This document shows, piece after piece, positions 16,314 through 24,910 of a stretch of DNA of 32,217 nucleotides (positions are counted from its first letter, which is position 1; the number at the start of each line of letters is the position of its first letter). Source of the stretch: Syntrophorhabdaceae bacterium PtaU1.Bin034 (GTDB lineage: Bacteria; Desulfobacterota_G; Syntrophorhabdia; Syntrophorhabdales; WCHB1-27). The stretch covers positions 1 through 32,217 of the forward strand of contig MVRP01000028.1 in assembly GCA_002067405.1 (NCBI GenBank), in the 5' to 3' direction. A model generated the notes under the pieces. That model was given only the letters and a program-made list of their open reading frames with translations, was not told where the DNA came from and did not search any database. Made by a program: the position numbers and the translations under genes.

Positions 16314-16937
16314 ATGGGACTCATCAGGCTACTTTTCAATGACCCCGGGACCTTTATCCTTCTCATCATCCCCCTCCTCTACTCGGTAATCATCCACGAG
16401 GTTGCCCATGGGTGGGTTGCGGACAAGATGGGGGATTCCACCGCGCGATGGATGGGACGCCTCACCCTTGATCCGAGAAAGCACCTTGATCCCATAGGCA
16501 CGCTGATGCTTTTTTTCTTCGGTTTCGGCTGGGCAAAGCCGGTGCCGGTCAACTTCGACAATCTCAGCGATCACCGCAAGGGATTGATCTTCGTGTCGGC
16601 TGCAGGCATAGTCGCCAACATCATCCTCGCTTTTTTGTCGCTCCTTGTTCTTCGCATAACCGACCTCGATTTCACCGGGCCGGTCTCCCGGGTCCTCCAG
16701 TACCTGGCGCAGATCAATATTATACTTGCGTCGTTCAACCTCATTCCCATTCCACCCCTGGACGGATCCAAGATCCTCATGGGCTTCACTTCGAGGCAAT
16801 TCCAGTATTCAATGATGAGGCTTGAACCGTTTGGTTTCTTTATAATCATAGGCTTGCTTTATCTGGGTGTTCTCGACCCCTTGATCGGTTTCTTCAGGTG
16901 GTTGATTATCGGCCTCATCAGCCTTCTGATTCCCTAA
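16314..16937 (+). CDS. Site-2 protease-family (M50) membrane metalloprotease
   Basis: The 207-residue integral membrane protein has the zinc motif HEVAH in [17 protein letters not shown] in its first helix pair. The distal motif [14 protein letters not shown] gives the third zinc ligand (Asp). The conserved [13 protein letters not shown] lies between. About five membrane segments are visible, with no PDZ domain and no CBS domain, like the short YwhC-type group. It would cut membrane-embedded substrates within the bilayer; the substrate is unknown. It follows the hcp-HD pair on the same strand with a 67-base gap, and its ribosome site is weak. Confidence 0.92.
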   Translation: MGLIRLLFNDPGTFILLIIPLLYSVIIHEVAHGWVADKMGDSTARWMGRLTLDPRKHLDPIGTLMLFFFGFGWAKPVPVNFDNLSDHRKGLIFVSAAGIVANIILAFLSLLVLRITDLDFTGPVSRVLQYLAQINIILASFNLIPIPPLDGSKILMGFTSRQFQYSMMRLEPFGFFIIIGLLYLGVLDPLIGFFRWLIIGLISLLIP

Positions 16938-16989
16938 CGCCGGGAAGACCAATCTTGAAAAAACATCGTCAAAGGTGCTATCATCGATC

Positions 16990-17679
16990 ATGCGCAGCTC
17001 AGTGGAACCGGTCAAGGTAACAGACAAGGTCTTTATGGTAGGCAATTCCGATATGACGGATGGCAGGGATTGCTCGGTCTATCTCCTGGACCTGAAGGAG
17101 CTTGTTCTCGTGGATACCGGTGCCGGCATGAATACGGGCCAAATTGTGAGGAATATAGAGCTTCTGGGCTTCGATCCTTCCTGGCTGACAACCGTTCTTC
17201 TCACCCATTGCCATATCGATCATGTCGGCGGCGCTTCATATCTGAAGGAACGTTTCGGGGCGCGCATAATAATGCACGAACTGGACGCCCAGCCGGTCGA
17301 GCGCGGAGACATGCGAAAAACAGGAGCATCCTGGTACAATATTCATTTTGTCCCTTTGGCTGTTGACGTAAAACTCCAAGAGTCAGAAGAAGTGCTCACT
17401 TTTGGGTCGCATAAGCTGGTCTGTCTGCACACGCCGGGTCATACTCCCGGCTCTCTCTCAATTTACATGGACTCTGAGGGGAAGAGAATTCTCTTCGGGC
17501 AGGATATACACGGCCCTTTTCTCCCGGAGTTCGGCGCTGACCTGGTTGCCTGGCGCAATTCTATGGAAACGCTTCTTGCCCTTGACGCAGACATTCTTTG
17601 TGAGGGCCACTTCGGCGTCTATCACTCAAAGAATCGGGTGAAGAGCTACATAGAGTCCTATCTCGACCAATACGGTTAA
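16990..17679 (+). CDS. MBL-fold metallo-hydrolase (first of two in the window)
   Basis: The 229-residue hydrolase carries THCHIDHVGG (HxHxDH zinc motif), HTPGHTPGSLSIY (third His), a metal-bridging Asp in FGQDIHGPF and a final His in CEGHFGVY. This is the glyoxalase II-like branch, with a substrate that cannot be assigned. I chose ATG 16990 (MRSSVEPVKV) over the GTG 15 bases earlier, because an AAAGGTG site lies before it. It follows the M50 gene by about 50 bases and ends just before a strong bidirectional hairpin. A YtxH gene faces it from the other strand, an arrangement repeated about 2 kb on. Confidence 0.88.
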   Translation: MRSSVEPVKVTDKVFMVGNSDMTDGRDCSVYLLDLKELVLVDTGAGMNTGQIVRNIELLGFDPSWLTTVLLTHCHIDHVGGASYLKERFGARIIMHELDAQPVERGDMRKTGASWYNIHFVPLAVDVKLQESEEVLTFGSHKLVCLHTPGHTPGSLSIYMDSEGKRILFGQDIHGPFLPEFGADLVAWRNSMETLLALDADILCEGHFGVYHSKNRVKSYIESYLDQYG

Positions 17680-17695
17680 AGATTCCACGCGCAAC

Positions 17696-17741
17696 AAAAC
17701 AGCCGGAAGAACAGGACCAAACCTGCTCTTCCGGCTGTTTT
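17696..17741. terminator. Bidirectional intrinsic terminator
   Basis: Two 20-base arms (17696-17715 and 17722-17741) pair with a single mismatch around a 6-base loop. They are flanked by A-rich bases on the left and a T run on the right (GGCTGTTTTG), so the hairpin can end transcripts from the MBL gene on the plus strand and from the YtxH gene on the minus strand. Confidence 0.88.
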
Positions 17742-17758
17742 GTGAAGATCGGCTCGTC

Positions 17759-18076
17759 CTATTCTGACAGAGCGTCTTTTGATTTCTCGTATGCTTCCTT
17801 TCCTTCGGCTATGCGTGACTCCATCTCTGATTTCTTCTGCTGAAATACTTCTGCTCCCTTCTGCATTGCCGTCGACATCTTGTCTCTCGCCTGTCCGTAG
17901 TAACCTCCGGCCTTTTCTCTCGCATCCTCCGCCAGATCCTTGATGTGTTCTCTCGTCTGACGTCCTGATTTCGGGGCCACCAGCAAAGCAACAGCCGCTC
18001 CTACCAGTCCACCGAGAATGAATGACAACAACCATGAGCCAGTATTCGTTCCGTATTCGTTCTCCTCATACTTCAT
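17759..18076 (-). CDS. YtxH-domain small membrane protein
   Basis: The 105-residue protein has one N-terminal membrane segment (about residues 15-35, SFILGGLVGAAVALLVAPKS), then the YtxH signature GRQTREHIKDLAEDAREKA. A long charged helix with heptad-like spacing follows (KMSTAMQKGAEVFQQKKSEM), probably coiled-coil and cytoplasmic. YtxH proteins are linked with general stress in other bacteria, but their molecular role is not known. The ATG has an AGGAGGAGCA-like site. It is probably transcribed after the DUF948 gene (68-base gap) and ends at the shared terminator at 17696-17741. Confidence 0.87.
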   Translation of the reverse strand: MKYEENEYGTNTGSWLLSFILGGLVGAAVALLVAPKSGRQTREHIKDLAEDAREKAGGYYGQARDKMSTAMQKGAEVFQQKKSEMESRIAEGKEAYEKSKDALSE

Positions 18077-18143
18077 TTGCTCCTCCTTCCTCTTTTGCGC
18101 AACGTCAAAAGGCTTAATTACCTTGCCAAAGTATCTGGCAATC

Positions 18144-18563
18144 TCACTTCACTCCGACCTGCCTGAACAGATTCTTCAGGAAGACCTCCACGCCTGTCCG
18201 AAGTCCGGCCCTCAGCCCGACCACTGATGCCACGGCCTCAATTCCAAGACCCTGGACTGTATCACCTATCCGCCTGATGTTCCCCGTCAACTGTTTCACT
18301 TCGCCGCCCGCATCCTTCACGCAGCCTGAAAAGGACTTTATGTCGTTGGTCATGGTGTTCACATTTTCGGTGATACTTTTCAGGTTTCTAAGGTTATCGT
18401 TGACCTCGACCAGTGTTTGCTGCAATGCCTGATCCGCCGTATCGATGAACTTTCTGGTAACCTTTATTGTCTCGGCAACCCTCAAAGCCAACCAGATAAG
18501 AACGATCACCAGCGCGATAATTGCCGCAGTAATCAGCCCGAAGAACACCTCGTTCGTTGTCAT
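18144..18563 (-). CDS. DUF948-like membrane protein
   Basis: The 139-residue protein has one N-terminal membrane helix (FFGLITAAIIALVIVLIWLA) and then a helical region rich in Asn, Thr and Val (NDNLRNLKSITENVNTMTND). This resembles the YoxC/DUF948 family and the HAMP-like helices of chemoreceptors. It is followed closely by a YtxH gene on the same strand, a common pairing in stress-linked small operons. An AGGGGATG site precedes the start. Function is unknown, and confidence in the family rests on layout and composition. Confidence 0.75.
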   Translation of the reverse strand: MTTNEVFFGLITAAIIALVIVLIWLALRVAETIKVTRKFIDTADQALQQTLVEVNDNLRNLKSITENVNTMTNDIKSFSGCVKDAGGEVKQLTGNIRRIGDTVQGLGIEAVASVVGLRAGLRTGVEVFLKNLFRQVGVK

Positions 18564-18804
18564 CCCCTCTTGCCCCTCCCTTTACGATTTTAAGCGTCCA
18601 AACTGCTTCCGGCAACTATTCTTATTAGAAAATAACTATTTTTGGCTTCACTGTAAAGACCTTTGATCTTCATAATACCTGACAAAGCTAAAGAGGTCAC
18701 GTGCGGAACATCGTGAAAAGCTTGAAAACGGCTTACAGATGGATTACTTTAAAAGCGACCAGCTTTCGCTGCAAAATCCAGCATTCAGAGGAGAATAAGA
18801 GCAA

Positions 18805-19530
18805 ATGGTTAAACTGACGGAATCGCTTTTCCTCATACCCGGCCAGGATGAAATGATCCCCGATTCTCATGTCTATCTGTTGGGAGAACCCGGTTCGGGC
18901 GACCTCTCGCTTGTAGATGCAGGTCTTATGGGCAAGGGGGCCTACAAGTTGAGATCACTTCTCGAGAACGGCACAAATCTCTCCGATATTAAAAGGATAA
19001 TCATGACTCACACCCACCTGGATCACATAGGATGTATCAAAGAGATCATTAAGGAGATCCCTTCCTTGGAGTTGTGGGTACATGCGGAAGAAGCAGAGCC
19101 TCTTGAAGAGGGGGACGAGAGGACCGTGTACGGGATGGATATGTTTAAGCAGATGTGCCAGATGCAATACCGTCTGAAGGACGGTGACTTTACCTTTAAA
19201 GTAAACAGATGGTTGAAGGACAACGAGGAGCTATCGATAGGCGGGCAAACCTGGACCGTCCTTCATATCCCCGGTCACTCTCCCGGCGGAATAGCGCTAT
19301 ACGACGGCAAGAACGGCGTATTGATCCCCGGGGATGTGGTTTATGCCGACTACGCCATAGGCCGGTTTGACCTTCACGGAGCAAACGGCCAAAAGCTCAA
19401 GAACTCGCTCATGAGGCTCGGCGAACTGAACGTGAAAATGCTTCTGCCCGGCCATAACCGTATTCTCAAGGATGTTCCTCAAAATTACATCTTGAATACG
19501 GCCAAGCAATGGGGGCCTTATCTGGGGTAA
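18805..19530 (+). CDS. MBL-fold metallo-hydrolase (second of two in the window)
   Basis: The 241-residue hydrolase carries the zinc motif THTHLDHIGC, a third His in HIPGHSPGGIALYD, the bridging Asp in IPGDVVYADYAIGRFDLHG and the final His in LLPGHNRIL. The fold class matches the first MBL protein at 16990, but the N-terminus and loops differ, so it is a diverged paralogue or an independent member. Substrate is unknown; a lactonase or glyoxalase-II-type thioesterase is possible. The ATG has a GAGGAGAA ribosome site. It faces a YtxH gene on the minus strand. Confidence 0.88.
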   Translation: MVKLTESLFLIPGQDEMIPDSHVYLLGEPGSGDLSLVDAGLMGKGAYKLRSLLENGTNLSDIKRIIMTHTHLDHIGCIKEIIKEIPSLELWVHAEEAEPLEEGDERTVYGMDMFKQMCQMQYRLKDGDFTFKVNRWLKDNEELSIGGQTWTVLHIPGHSPGGIALYDGKNGVLIPGDVVYADYAIGRFDLHGANGQKLKNSLMRLGELNVKMLLPGHNRILKDVPQNYILNTAKQWGPYLG

Positions 19531-19641
19531 GCGGGGTACTGATGAGCGAAGGGTAAAACCCCCTTCCCTCTTGTGTTTTTGTGCTCCAGGGAGGGCGGAG
19601 ATGTACGTTGCAACGGCAGGAACGGCGCATTCGGTGAAAAC

Positions 19642-20013
19642 CTATGCGCCTGCCTTCGCCTTCTCTTTCTCCCTTTCGTAGGCTTCCCTACCCGCTTCAA
19701 TTGCCGCCGTTAACAAAGGGCCACTTTCTTTCATCAGTTCCCTGCCCCTGTCCACGGTGGCTCCCATTTTTTCTCTTGCCTGCCGGTAGTAAACACCCAT
19801 CTTTTCCCTGGTATCTTCGGAAGCTTCTTTTATCTGCTGCCTTGTCCTTGATCCCGGTTGCGGTGTCAAAAGGAGCGCCAATCCTGCCCCCACCAGACCC
19901 CCCATCACAAAAGCGATGACCCGCGAAAGACCCCGATGTTGTCTTTCGACAGAATAATGTTCGCTCCCTATTACTGTATAACCTTCTTCGCCGTAACCTT
20001 CTTCGCCTGTCAT
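19642..20013 (-). CDS. YtxH-domain small membrane protein (second copy)
   Basis: The 123-residue protein has an N-terminal Glu/Gly/Tyr-rich stretch, a membrane helix (AFVMGGLVGAGLALLLTPQP), then the YtxH signature SRTRQQIKEASEDTREKMG. A long charged helix ends in EREKEKAKAGA. It is a paralogue of the copy at 17759. The ATG has an AAAGGAGG ribosome site. It is the downstream neighbour of the DUF3096 gene and convergent with the second MBL gene. Function is unknown; it is probably an envelope or stress protein. Confidence 0.87.
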   Translation of the reverse strand: MTGEEGYGEEGYTVIGSEHYSVERQHRGLSRVIAFVMGGLVGAGLALLLTPQPGSRTRQQIKEASEDTREKMGVYYRQAREKMGATVDRGRELMKESGPLLTAAIEAGREAYEREKEKAKAGA

Positions 20014-20148
20014 TTTAAGACCTCCTTTCGCAGACTGATTCTATCACAACACGCCGGAACGTGAAAGAAACTTGAGACAAAAACCTTCGCTCCATGCGGT
20101 GCCCCATTCCGGGACCCGCCGCCGGGTCCGTAACGGAAACCGAACGAC

Positions 20149-20283
20149 CTACCTTGCGAGGCCCAGTATGCCGATGATGATGAGGTAGACGGCGACGACA
20201 TAATTGAGCAGCCTGGGCATTATGAGGATCAATATACCCGCGACCAGGGCAACTATCGGCTGTAATGTGAGATTCAGGTTCAT
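20149..20283 (-). CDS. DUF3096-like small membrane protein (44 residues)
   Basis: The frame begins MNLNLTLQPIVALVAGILIL and ends IIIGILGLAR. It has two predicted membrane helices separated by a short MPRLLNYVVA turn, the size and shape of the DUF3096 family. A strong AGGAGGAAC ribosome site precedes the ATG. It sits between the GH57 gene (61 bases upstream) and a YtxH gene on the same strand. It has 44 residues and no other motif, so function is unknown. Confidence 0.8.
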   Translation of the reverse strand: MNLNLTLQPIVALVAGILILIMPRLLNYVVAVYLIIIGILGLAR

Positions 20284-20344
20284 CGATTGTTCCTCCTGTT
20301 CTTGAGCTGCAGAAGCGGCCGGGCTCCGCCTTTTTTTCTCCAGG

Positions 20345-22774
20345 TTACACTTTTATTCCGAGCCAATGTCCGAGTCCGTTAAATGCCTCGACCCACCTCT
20401 TTGCCTCGTCATCTCCTTTTACTGCCCTTTCTTCGATGGAATCCGACTCTTTCTTGATGGCGATGTACATATTCTGAGACCTCCAGAAATCAAGAGAAAG
20501 GTTGAGATTGCTGAGGATCTGCAGCGCCTCCTTCATCTCCTCCATTAACGCCACTGTTTCCGGGGCGTCCCGTTTCCGGATTACCTCCTTCATTCCGGCA
20601 TCGATCCAGGAAATGACTGAAAGACCAATTCCTGCCTGATCGACCGGGATCGTCCACTTTTTGGCGTCATTTACCAACTGGCTCAGGCGCTCAAGGTTAA
20701 ACCCTTCCGAGAATATGTCGCGCAGCTCGGCGTTCACCGTTCGTTCAGTGGCGCACATTATGAAAGACGGCACCGGGTTACCGAGCGTCTGCAGGAAGTT
20801 CATGATCGAGTAGTTGGCTTCATAAATGGCCCTATAGGCGTCCTCGGCCTGCTCTCTTCGAGGCCTTATTATCTCGTTAACCACCTGTCTCCGCTCATCC
20901 TTGAACAAGTGCCAGAGAGAGTAATTGTAGGGGGGGACGAAGTTGTTGTCAAAGGCCCTCACCACCTCTGGCATATTTGCCTTCTCGAATTCCGTCTTTA
21001 TCCCCTCTGTCATCTTTTGAAAGGTTTCCGCGTCCTTTGCCTTCCTGACCCCCGCCATGACATTATGGTCCCCGAAGTATGCGGCTGCAAACGTGACCTC
21101 CGCACTCTCCCATGTGAGATTTGCAGTGATTCTTGATTTTCCTACGGCGAGCCTTGCTGTCCCCGCCACTGATCTCTCGTATACCTCGTCTTCAATCCTG
21201 TAAGAGTAGATCTTGCGTGTCTTTTCCGGATATTCGATAAAGAGCGAGCTTATGGCGTAGTGTGCCACCACCCTCAACAGGTCTACTTTAGTCGGCATTA
21301 CATACATCTCGTAAACCTTTGCACCGTTCTCAAGGACGTTGCTTGGGGCCCGGGCCAACCGTTCGATAAACTGGGCTTCGATAGACAAGTCCTGCTGTAT
21401 GTCCTGGGCGAGCTGGATCATCCTGGAGGCATAGTCGAGCACTTGAACCGTCTCTATGCCTGATATTTCGTCGAAGAACCAGCCGCAGCTCGTGTACATG
21501 AGCATGGAGCACCTTTGCATGCTGAGAAGAAGGAGCGCCCTCACCTTTTCTTCCGGAGATAAATCTTTTGAGGCATGCTTTTGCAGGAAGCCATTGACGT
21601 TGTCCAATGAGCGGTCCAGTATCACGTCGATATAATCGTTCCTCGCGGCCCAGGGGTCCTTCAGTAACCGGCCTCCCTCATTTTCGAATAGGGGGATGCA
21701 GAGGTTTCTGAGCCAGTCGAGGGCCTCGCGAAGCGGCGCTCTCCACGCCTGGTGCCAGCTTCCGTGCATGCCTGAATTGCAGCCGCAGTTTTCTTTCCAT
21801 CGTTCCACGCCATGAATACAACTCCACGATGAATTCTCGAATATCTCCACAACCTGGTCCGGTGGATTCTTTTCCAGGTATTCGGAATAGTTCGTGATTT
21901 TCGCCAGATCATTGGATTCGATATGATGAACGCAATGGGCGAGAGCCATGTCTCCGAAGCGATGATGATGTCCATATGTCTCGCCGTCGGTTGCAACGTT
22001 GACAAGCTGCGGCCAGGTCCTGCTCCCGTTAAACGCGCCTATCAGCCTGTTCGCAAAGGTCTCGCCGCTGATAAGGATGTTCTCAAAAGCAATACCCTGA
22101 GAGATGGGGCCGTCATAAAAGAAAAGGGCAATATGTCTGCCGGACGGAAGGAGACAGACATAGGGTCTCGTGGGATCTATCTTCCCCCCTTCCACACTTT
22201 CCCAGGCCTGCCCGTCACTTATCGGCCTGATCCTTTTTGCCTGCCTGGGGGCGAGAATCGTGAATTTGATTCCCTGATCGGCCATGATGTCAAGTGTCTC
22301 GAGGTCCACAGCGGTTTCGGGCAGCCACATTCCTTCCGGTTCCCGCCCGAACCGGTACCTGAAATCCCGGATACCCCACACCACCTGGGTATACTTGTCC
22401 CTGTCATTGGCGAGGGGCATGATCATGTGATTGTATGCTTGGGCCAGCGCTGATCCATGGCCCGAAAACATGTCCCGACTCTTGCGGTCCGCATCGAGGA
22501 TAGCCTGATATGTCTCGGTGTCCCGCCCTTCCATCCATGAGAGGAGCGTCGGGCCGAAATTAAAACTGATCTTCGAATAGTTGTTTACGATATCGATAAT
22601 CCTGTCCTCGGCCACAATACGGGAGGCGGTATTCGGCGCATAGCATTCCGCATTTATCCGTTCGTTCCAGTCGTGAAAGGGGTAAGCAGAATCCTGCACC
22701 TCAATAGCTTCGAGCCACGGGTTTTCGCGAGGCGGTTGGTAAAAATGACCATGAATACAGATGTACCGGTCCAT
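20345..22774 (-). CDS. Glycoside hydrolase family 57/DUF3536 protein
   Basis: The 809-residue protein begins CIHGHFYQPPRENPWLE and carries the GH57 signatures. The likely nucleophile Glu is E153 in EPEGMWLPETAVD, and the likely acid Asp is D263 in VNVATDGETYGHHHRFGD. A long DUF3536-type C-terminal half follows (from about residue 300) with no recognised catalytic motif. GH57 enzymes act on alpha-glucans as amylases, branching enzymes or 4-alpha-glucanotransferases; this subgroup is uncharacterised to my knowledge. There is no signal peptide, so it probably works in the cytoplasm on storage polysaccharide. It is 60 bases after the DUF1328 gene. Length and frame are intact. Confidence 0.9.
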   Translation of the reverse strand: MDRYICIHGHFYQPPRENPWLEAIEVQDSAYPFHDWNERINAECYAPNTASRIVAEDRIIDIVNNYSKISFNFGPTLLSWMEGRDTETYQAILDADRKSRDMFSGHGSALAQAYNHMIMPLANDRDKYTQVVWGIRDFRYRFGREPEGMWLPETAVDLETLDIMADQGIKFTILAPRQAKRIRPISDGQAWESVEGGKIDPTRPYVCLLPSGRHIALFFYDGPISQGIAFENILISGETFANRLIGAFNGSRTWPQLVNVATDGETYGHHHRFGDMALAHCVHHIESNDLAKITNYSEYLEKNPPDQVVEIFENSSWSCIHGVERWKENCGCNSGMHGSWHQAWRAPLREALDWLRNLCIPLFENEGGRLLKDPWAARNDYIDVILDRSLDNVNGFLQKHASKDLSPEEKVRALLLLSMQRCSMLMYTSCGWFFDEISGIETVQVLDYASRMIQLAQDIQQDLSIEAQFIERLARAPSNVLENGAKVYEMYVMPTKVDLLRVVAHYAISSLFIEYPEKTRKIYSYRIEDEVYERSVAGTARLAVGKSRITANLTWESAEVTFAAAYFGDHNVMAGVRKAKDAETFQKMTEGIKTEFEKANMPEVVRAFDNNFVPPYNYSLWHLFKDERRQVVNEIIRPRREQAEDAYRAIYEANYSIMNFLQTLGNPVPSFIMCATERTVNAELRDIFSEGFNLERLSQLVNDAKKWTIPVDQAGIGLSVISWIDAGMKEVIRKRDAPETVALMEEMKEALQILSNLNLSLDFWRSQNMYIAIKKESDSIEERAVKGDDEAKRWVEAFNGLGHWLGIKV

Positions 22775-22834
22775 ATCGATCTCTTTGGCCGCGGTCCTGC
22801 TACGTCAGGACTGTCACACCCTCCATGCCTGACT

Positions 22835-23008
22835 TCATATCTGCGCCGTCGGTCTTCTCCCTCCCAAAAACAGGGACAGGATAAACAGAATAATGAAGAC
22901 GAAAAAAAGTACTTTGCCGAACCATATTGAAGAGCCCGCTATGCCGGTGAAGCCAAAAAAGCCTGCAACTATCGCGACGATCAAGAAGGATATTGCCCAA
23001 TACAGCAC
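22835..23008 (-). CDS. DUF1328-like small membrane protein (57 residues)
   Basis: The 57-residue protein starts at GTG 23008 after a very good AGGAGGTG ribosome site. It reads [19 protein letters not shown], then [20 protein letters not shown] with FILSLFLGG near the end. Two membrane helices with the Y-W-A...AGFFGF-GIAG pattern are typical of DUF1328 (YtjA-like) proteins. A longer frame to 23086 adds Arg-rich residues unlike the family. Function is unknown. It is upstream of the GH57 gene on the same strand. Confidence 0.88.
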   Translation of the reverse strand: MLYWAISFLIVAIVAGFFGFTGIAGSSIWFGKVLFFVFIILFILSLFLGGRRPTAQI

Positions 23009-23289
23009 GATACACCTCCTAAGGCCGGAACCAAAACCGAGACGAAGAACCGTTCCATCTGCTTTTCCCGAGACCGCAGGCCGCAAGCTTCTTAACTAAA
23101 TATAGTGCATCGGACATTCGAATCAAGGCGATTTTCTGGCGCAAGTGGATTCTGCGAGCGGAGGACTTCCTAGAGGCGTACTACTGCTTCCGGTGCGAAG
23201 ACGACTTTCGGCTCATGATAATGCACGTAATTCCTTCGCTGAACTTTCAGGAAAACGACCCTGCGTGACTACTCGTGACTACTAAGGAT

Positions 23290-23478
23290 CTATTCTTCTA
23301 TGATGATGGCTTCCACGGGGCATGCATCTGCTGCTTCCCTGCAGGAATCCTGAGCATCCTTGGGAACGTCTTCCATTTTGGTCGTGGCCACTTCTCCGTC
23401 CATTTCGAAGATTTCAGGACAAATGGCAACACAGGTCTCGTCGCCTACACATGCATCCTGATCAACACGCACCTTCAT
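23290..23478 (-). CDS. Small ferredoxin with a CxxDxxC cluster motif
   Basis: The 62-residue protein starts at ATG 23478 (AGGAGGTTGACC site) and reads DACVGDETCVAICPEIFEMD, then ADACPVEAIIIEE. The cluster ligands are C10, D13, C16 and C20 plus a distant Cys before Pro. The second Cys of the usual CxxCxxCxxxCP motif is Asp, as in ferredoxins that carry a 4Fe-4S cluster with an Asp ligand or a 3Fe-4S cluster. It would be a cytoplasmic one-electron carrier. It follows the M16 protease pair by 88 bases on the same strand. Its partner enzyme cannot be named from context. Confidence 0.9.
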   Translation of the reverse strand: MKVRVDQDACVGDETCVAICPEIFEMDGEVATTKMEDVPKDAQDSCREAADACPVEAIIIEE

Positions 23479-23566
23479 GGTCAACCTCCTGTAATTATTT
23501 GTTTTATCCGAAAGGCTTTTACCCTCCCTTTCAACGGCACAAATCACGCTATCGGGCACCCCGGTT

Positions 23567-24901
23567 TTATTTCACCTTTTCATCTTCCGCCTCTTTCAGC
23601 CGGGTGACAATAACGGTGATAGAAGCATCGGGCTGGAGGTAGGTTTGAGCCACCCGGCGTATATCCTCTCTCGATATCGAGTTGATAAGAGAGGGGTATC
23701 TGGCGGGATAATCAAGCCCGAGCCCGAAGTACTCGACCTGGCCGAAAAAAGACGCTATTCTCGATTGTGTACTAAGTTTCTGCGGGAAATTGCCTACAAG
23801 GTATTTCTTCGCATCTTCAAGTTCCTCCGGGGAGACAAGCTCCGTCCTTATCCTCACCAGATCTTCCATCGCTACTTTTATCGCTTCATCCGTGGAGGGA
23901 AGTTTTGTCTGGAGATGGATTTGAAACGAACCGCCATACTTGCGGGCCTCAAAAAAACTCGCCGCAGAATACGCCAGACCTCTCTTGTTCCTGATTTCTT
24001 GCATGAGCCGGGAGGTAAGGCCTCCACCTCCAAAGATATGATTCATCACGGTTGCTGCATAGTAATCTGGGTTATCCCTGCTCATCCCGCGATTACCGAT
24101 GATGATGTTGGACTGGGTGACCGGCTTACCGACTTTTATGACCTGCTTCTTTTGTGCTGCCGAGAAGAGTGCCTTCGATTCCGGGATCGCCTTTCGCGGC
24201 CACATTTCAAGCCTTTTTACGATAGACCGGCTTAGCTCCTGCTGACTGACATCTCCCACAACCACAAGGATGGAATTGTTGGGGTGATAGTAGTCCTGGT
24301 GAAACTGCTTCACCATCCTTGGCGTCAGTTTTCCTACCGACTCCTTTGTCCCCTCCGCAGGGTGGCCGTAGGGACCGTCAAGATACAGGGCTTTCTGAAA
24401 CGCCCTTTCTGCTACGTACCCCGGTTGATCCTCCGAAGACTGGATTGCGCCGAGGGTCCGGGAGATCTCTTTCTTTATCTCGTTCTCCGGAAAAGTCGGT
24501 TTCATCACTGCGTCCATGAAAATCGAAACGGAACGATCGAGGTCCTTTGTGAGGGCACGGAGAGTCACCGCAGTATAGTCCTTGCCTGCCGCTGAATTCA
24601 GCCTGGCGCCCATAAAATCGATCTCTTCGTTGATCTGCTGGAGTGTTCTGCCTGCGGCGCCAAAAAGCAGGCTTGCCGCGGTGAGGTCTGCTAACCCTTC
24701 CCTTCCCGCAGGATCGTCCTTCGATCCGGTTTTGACCATAAGATACATCGTGACAAAGGGAAGTGAGTGCTCTTCTGAGACGAGCAGGACAAGCCCGTTG
24801 TCGAGCACGGTCCTTTGGACCGGAGGAAGGGCGAAGGCGATACCGGATACAATAGAAAGCCATACGGCGACGAGACAGGCGGTCACAAAAGGCTTTCTCA
24901 T
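23567..24901 (-). CDS. M16-family peptidase-like protein, catalytic zinc site lost
   Basis: The 444-residue protein has a signal peptide (about residues 1-25, ending FALPPVQ) and the M16 fold: VLDNGLVLLVSEEHSLPFV, then KTGSKDDPAGREGLADL, with NILVVVGDVS-like and GLAYSAASFFEARKYGGSF motifs further on. At the HxxEH position it reads D72-LT-A75-A76, so it cannot bind the catalytic zinc. It lies nine bases after an M16 gene with an intact HLLEH. This is the usual pairing of an active and an inactive subunit that form a clam-shell heterodimer. It is probably periplasmic. Confidence 0.9.
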   Translation of the reverse strand: MRKPFVTACLVAVWLSIVSGIAFALPPVQRTVLDNGLVLLVSEEHSLPFVTMYLMVKTGSKDDPAGREGLADLTAASLLFGAAGRTLQQINEEIDFMGARLNSAAGKDYTAVTLRALTKDLDRSVSIFMDAVMKPTFPENEIKKEISRTLGAIQSSEDQPGYVAERAFQKALYLDGPYGHPAEGTKESVGKLTPRMVKQFHQDYYHPNNSILVVVGDVSQQELSRSIVKRLEMWPRKAIPESKALFSAAQKKQVIKVGKPVTQSNIIIGNRGMSRDNPDYYAATVMNHIFGGGGLTSRLMQEIRNKRGLAYSAASFFEARKYGGSFQIHLQTKLPSTDEAIKVAMEDLVRIRTELVSPEELEDAKKYLVGNFPQKLSTQSRIASFFGQVEYFGLGLDYPARYPSLINSISREDIRRVAQTYLQPDASITVIVTRLKEAEDEKVK

Positions 24902-24910
24902 TTCTGCTCC

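Noticed and set aside
19531..19641. Hairpin between the second MBL gene and the second YtxH gene
   Set aside because: Only weak, imperfect complementarity (CCTTCCCTC with CAGGGAGGG) and no T run, so not called a terminator.
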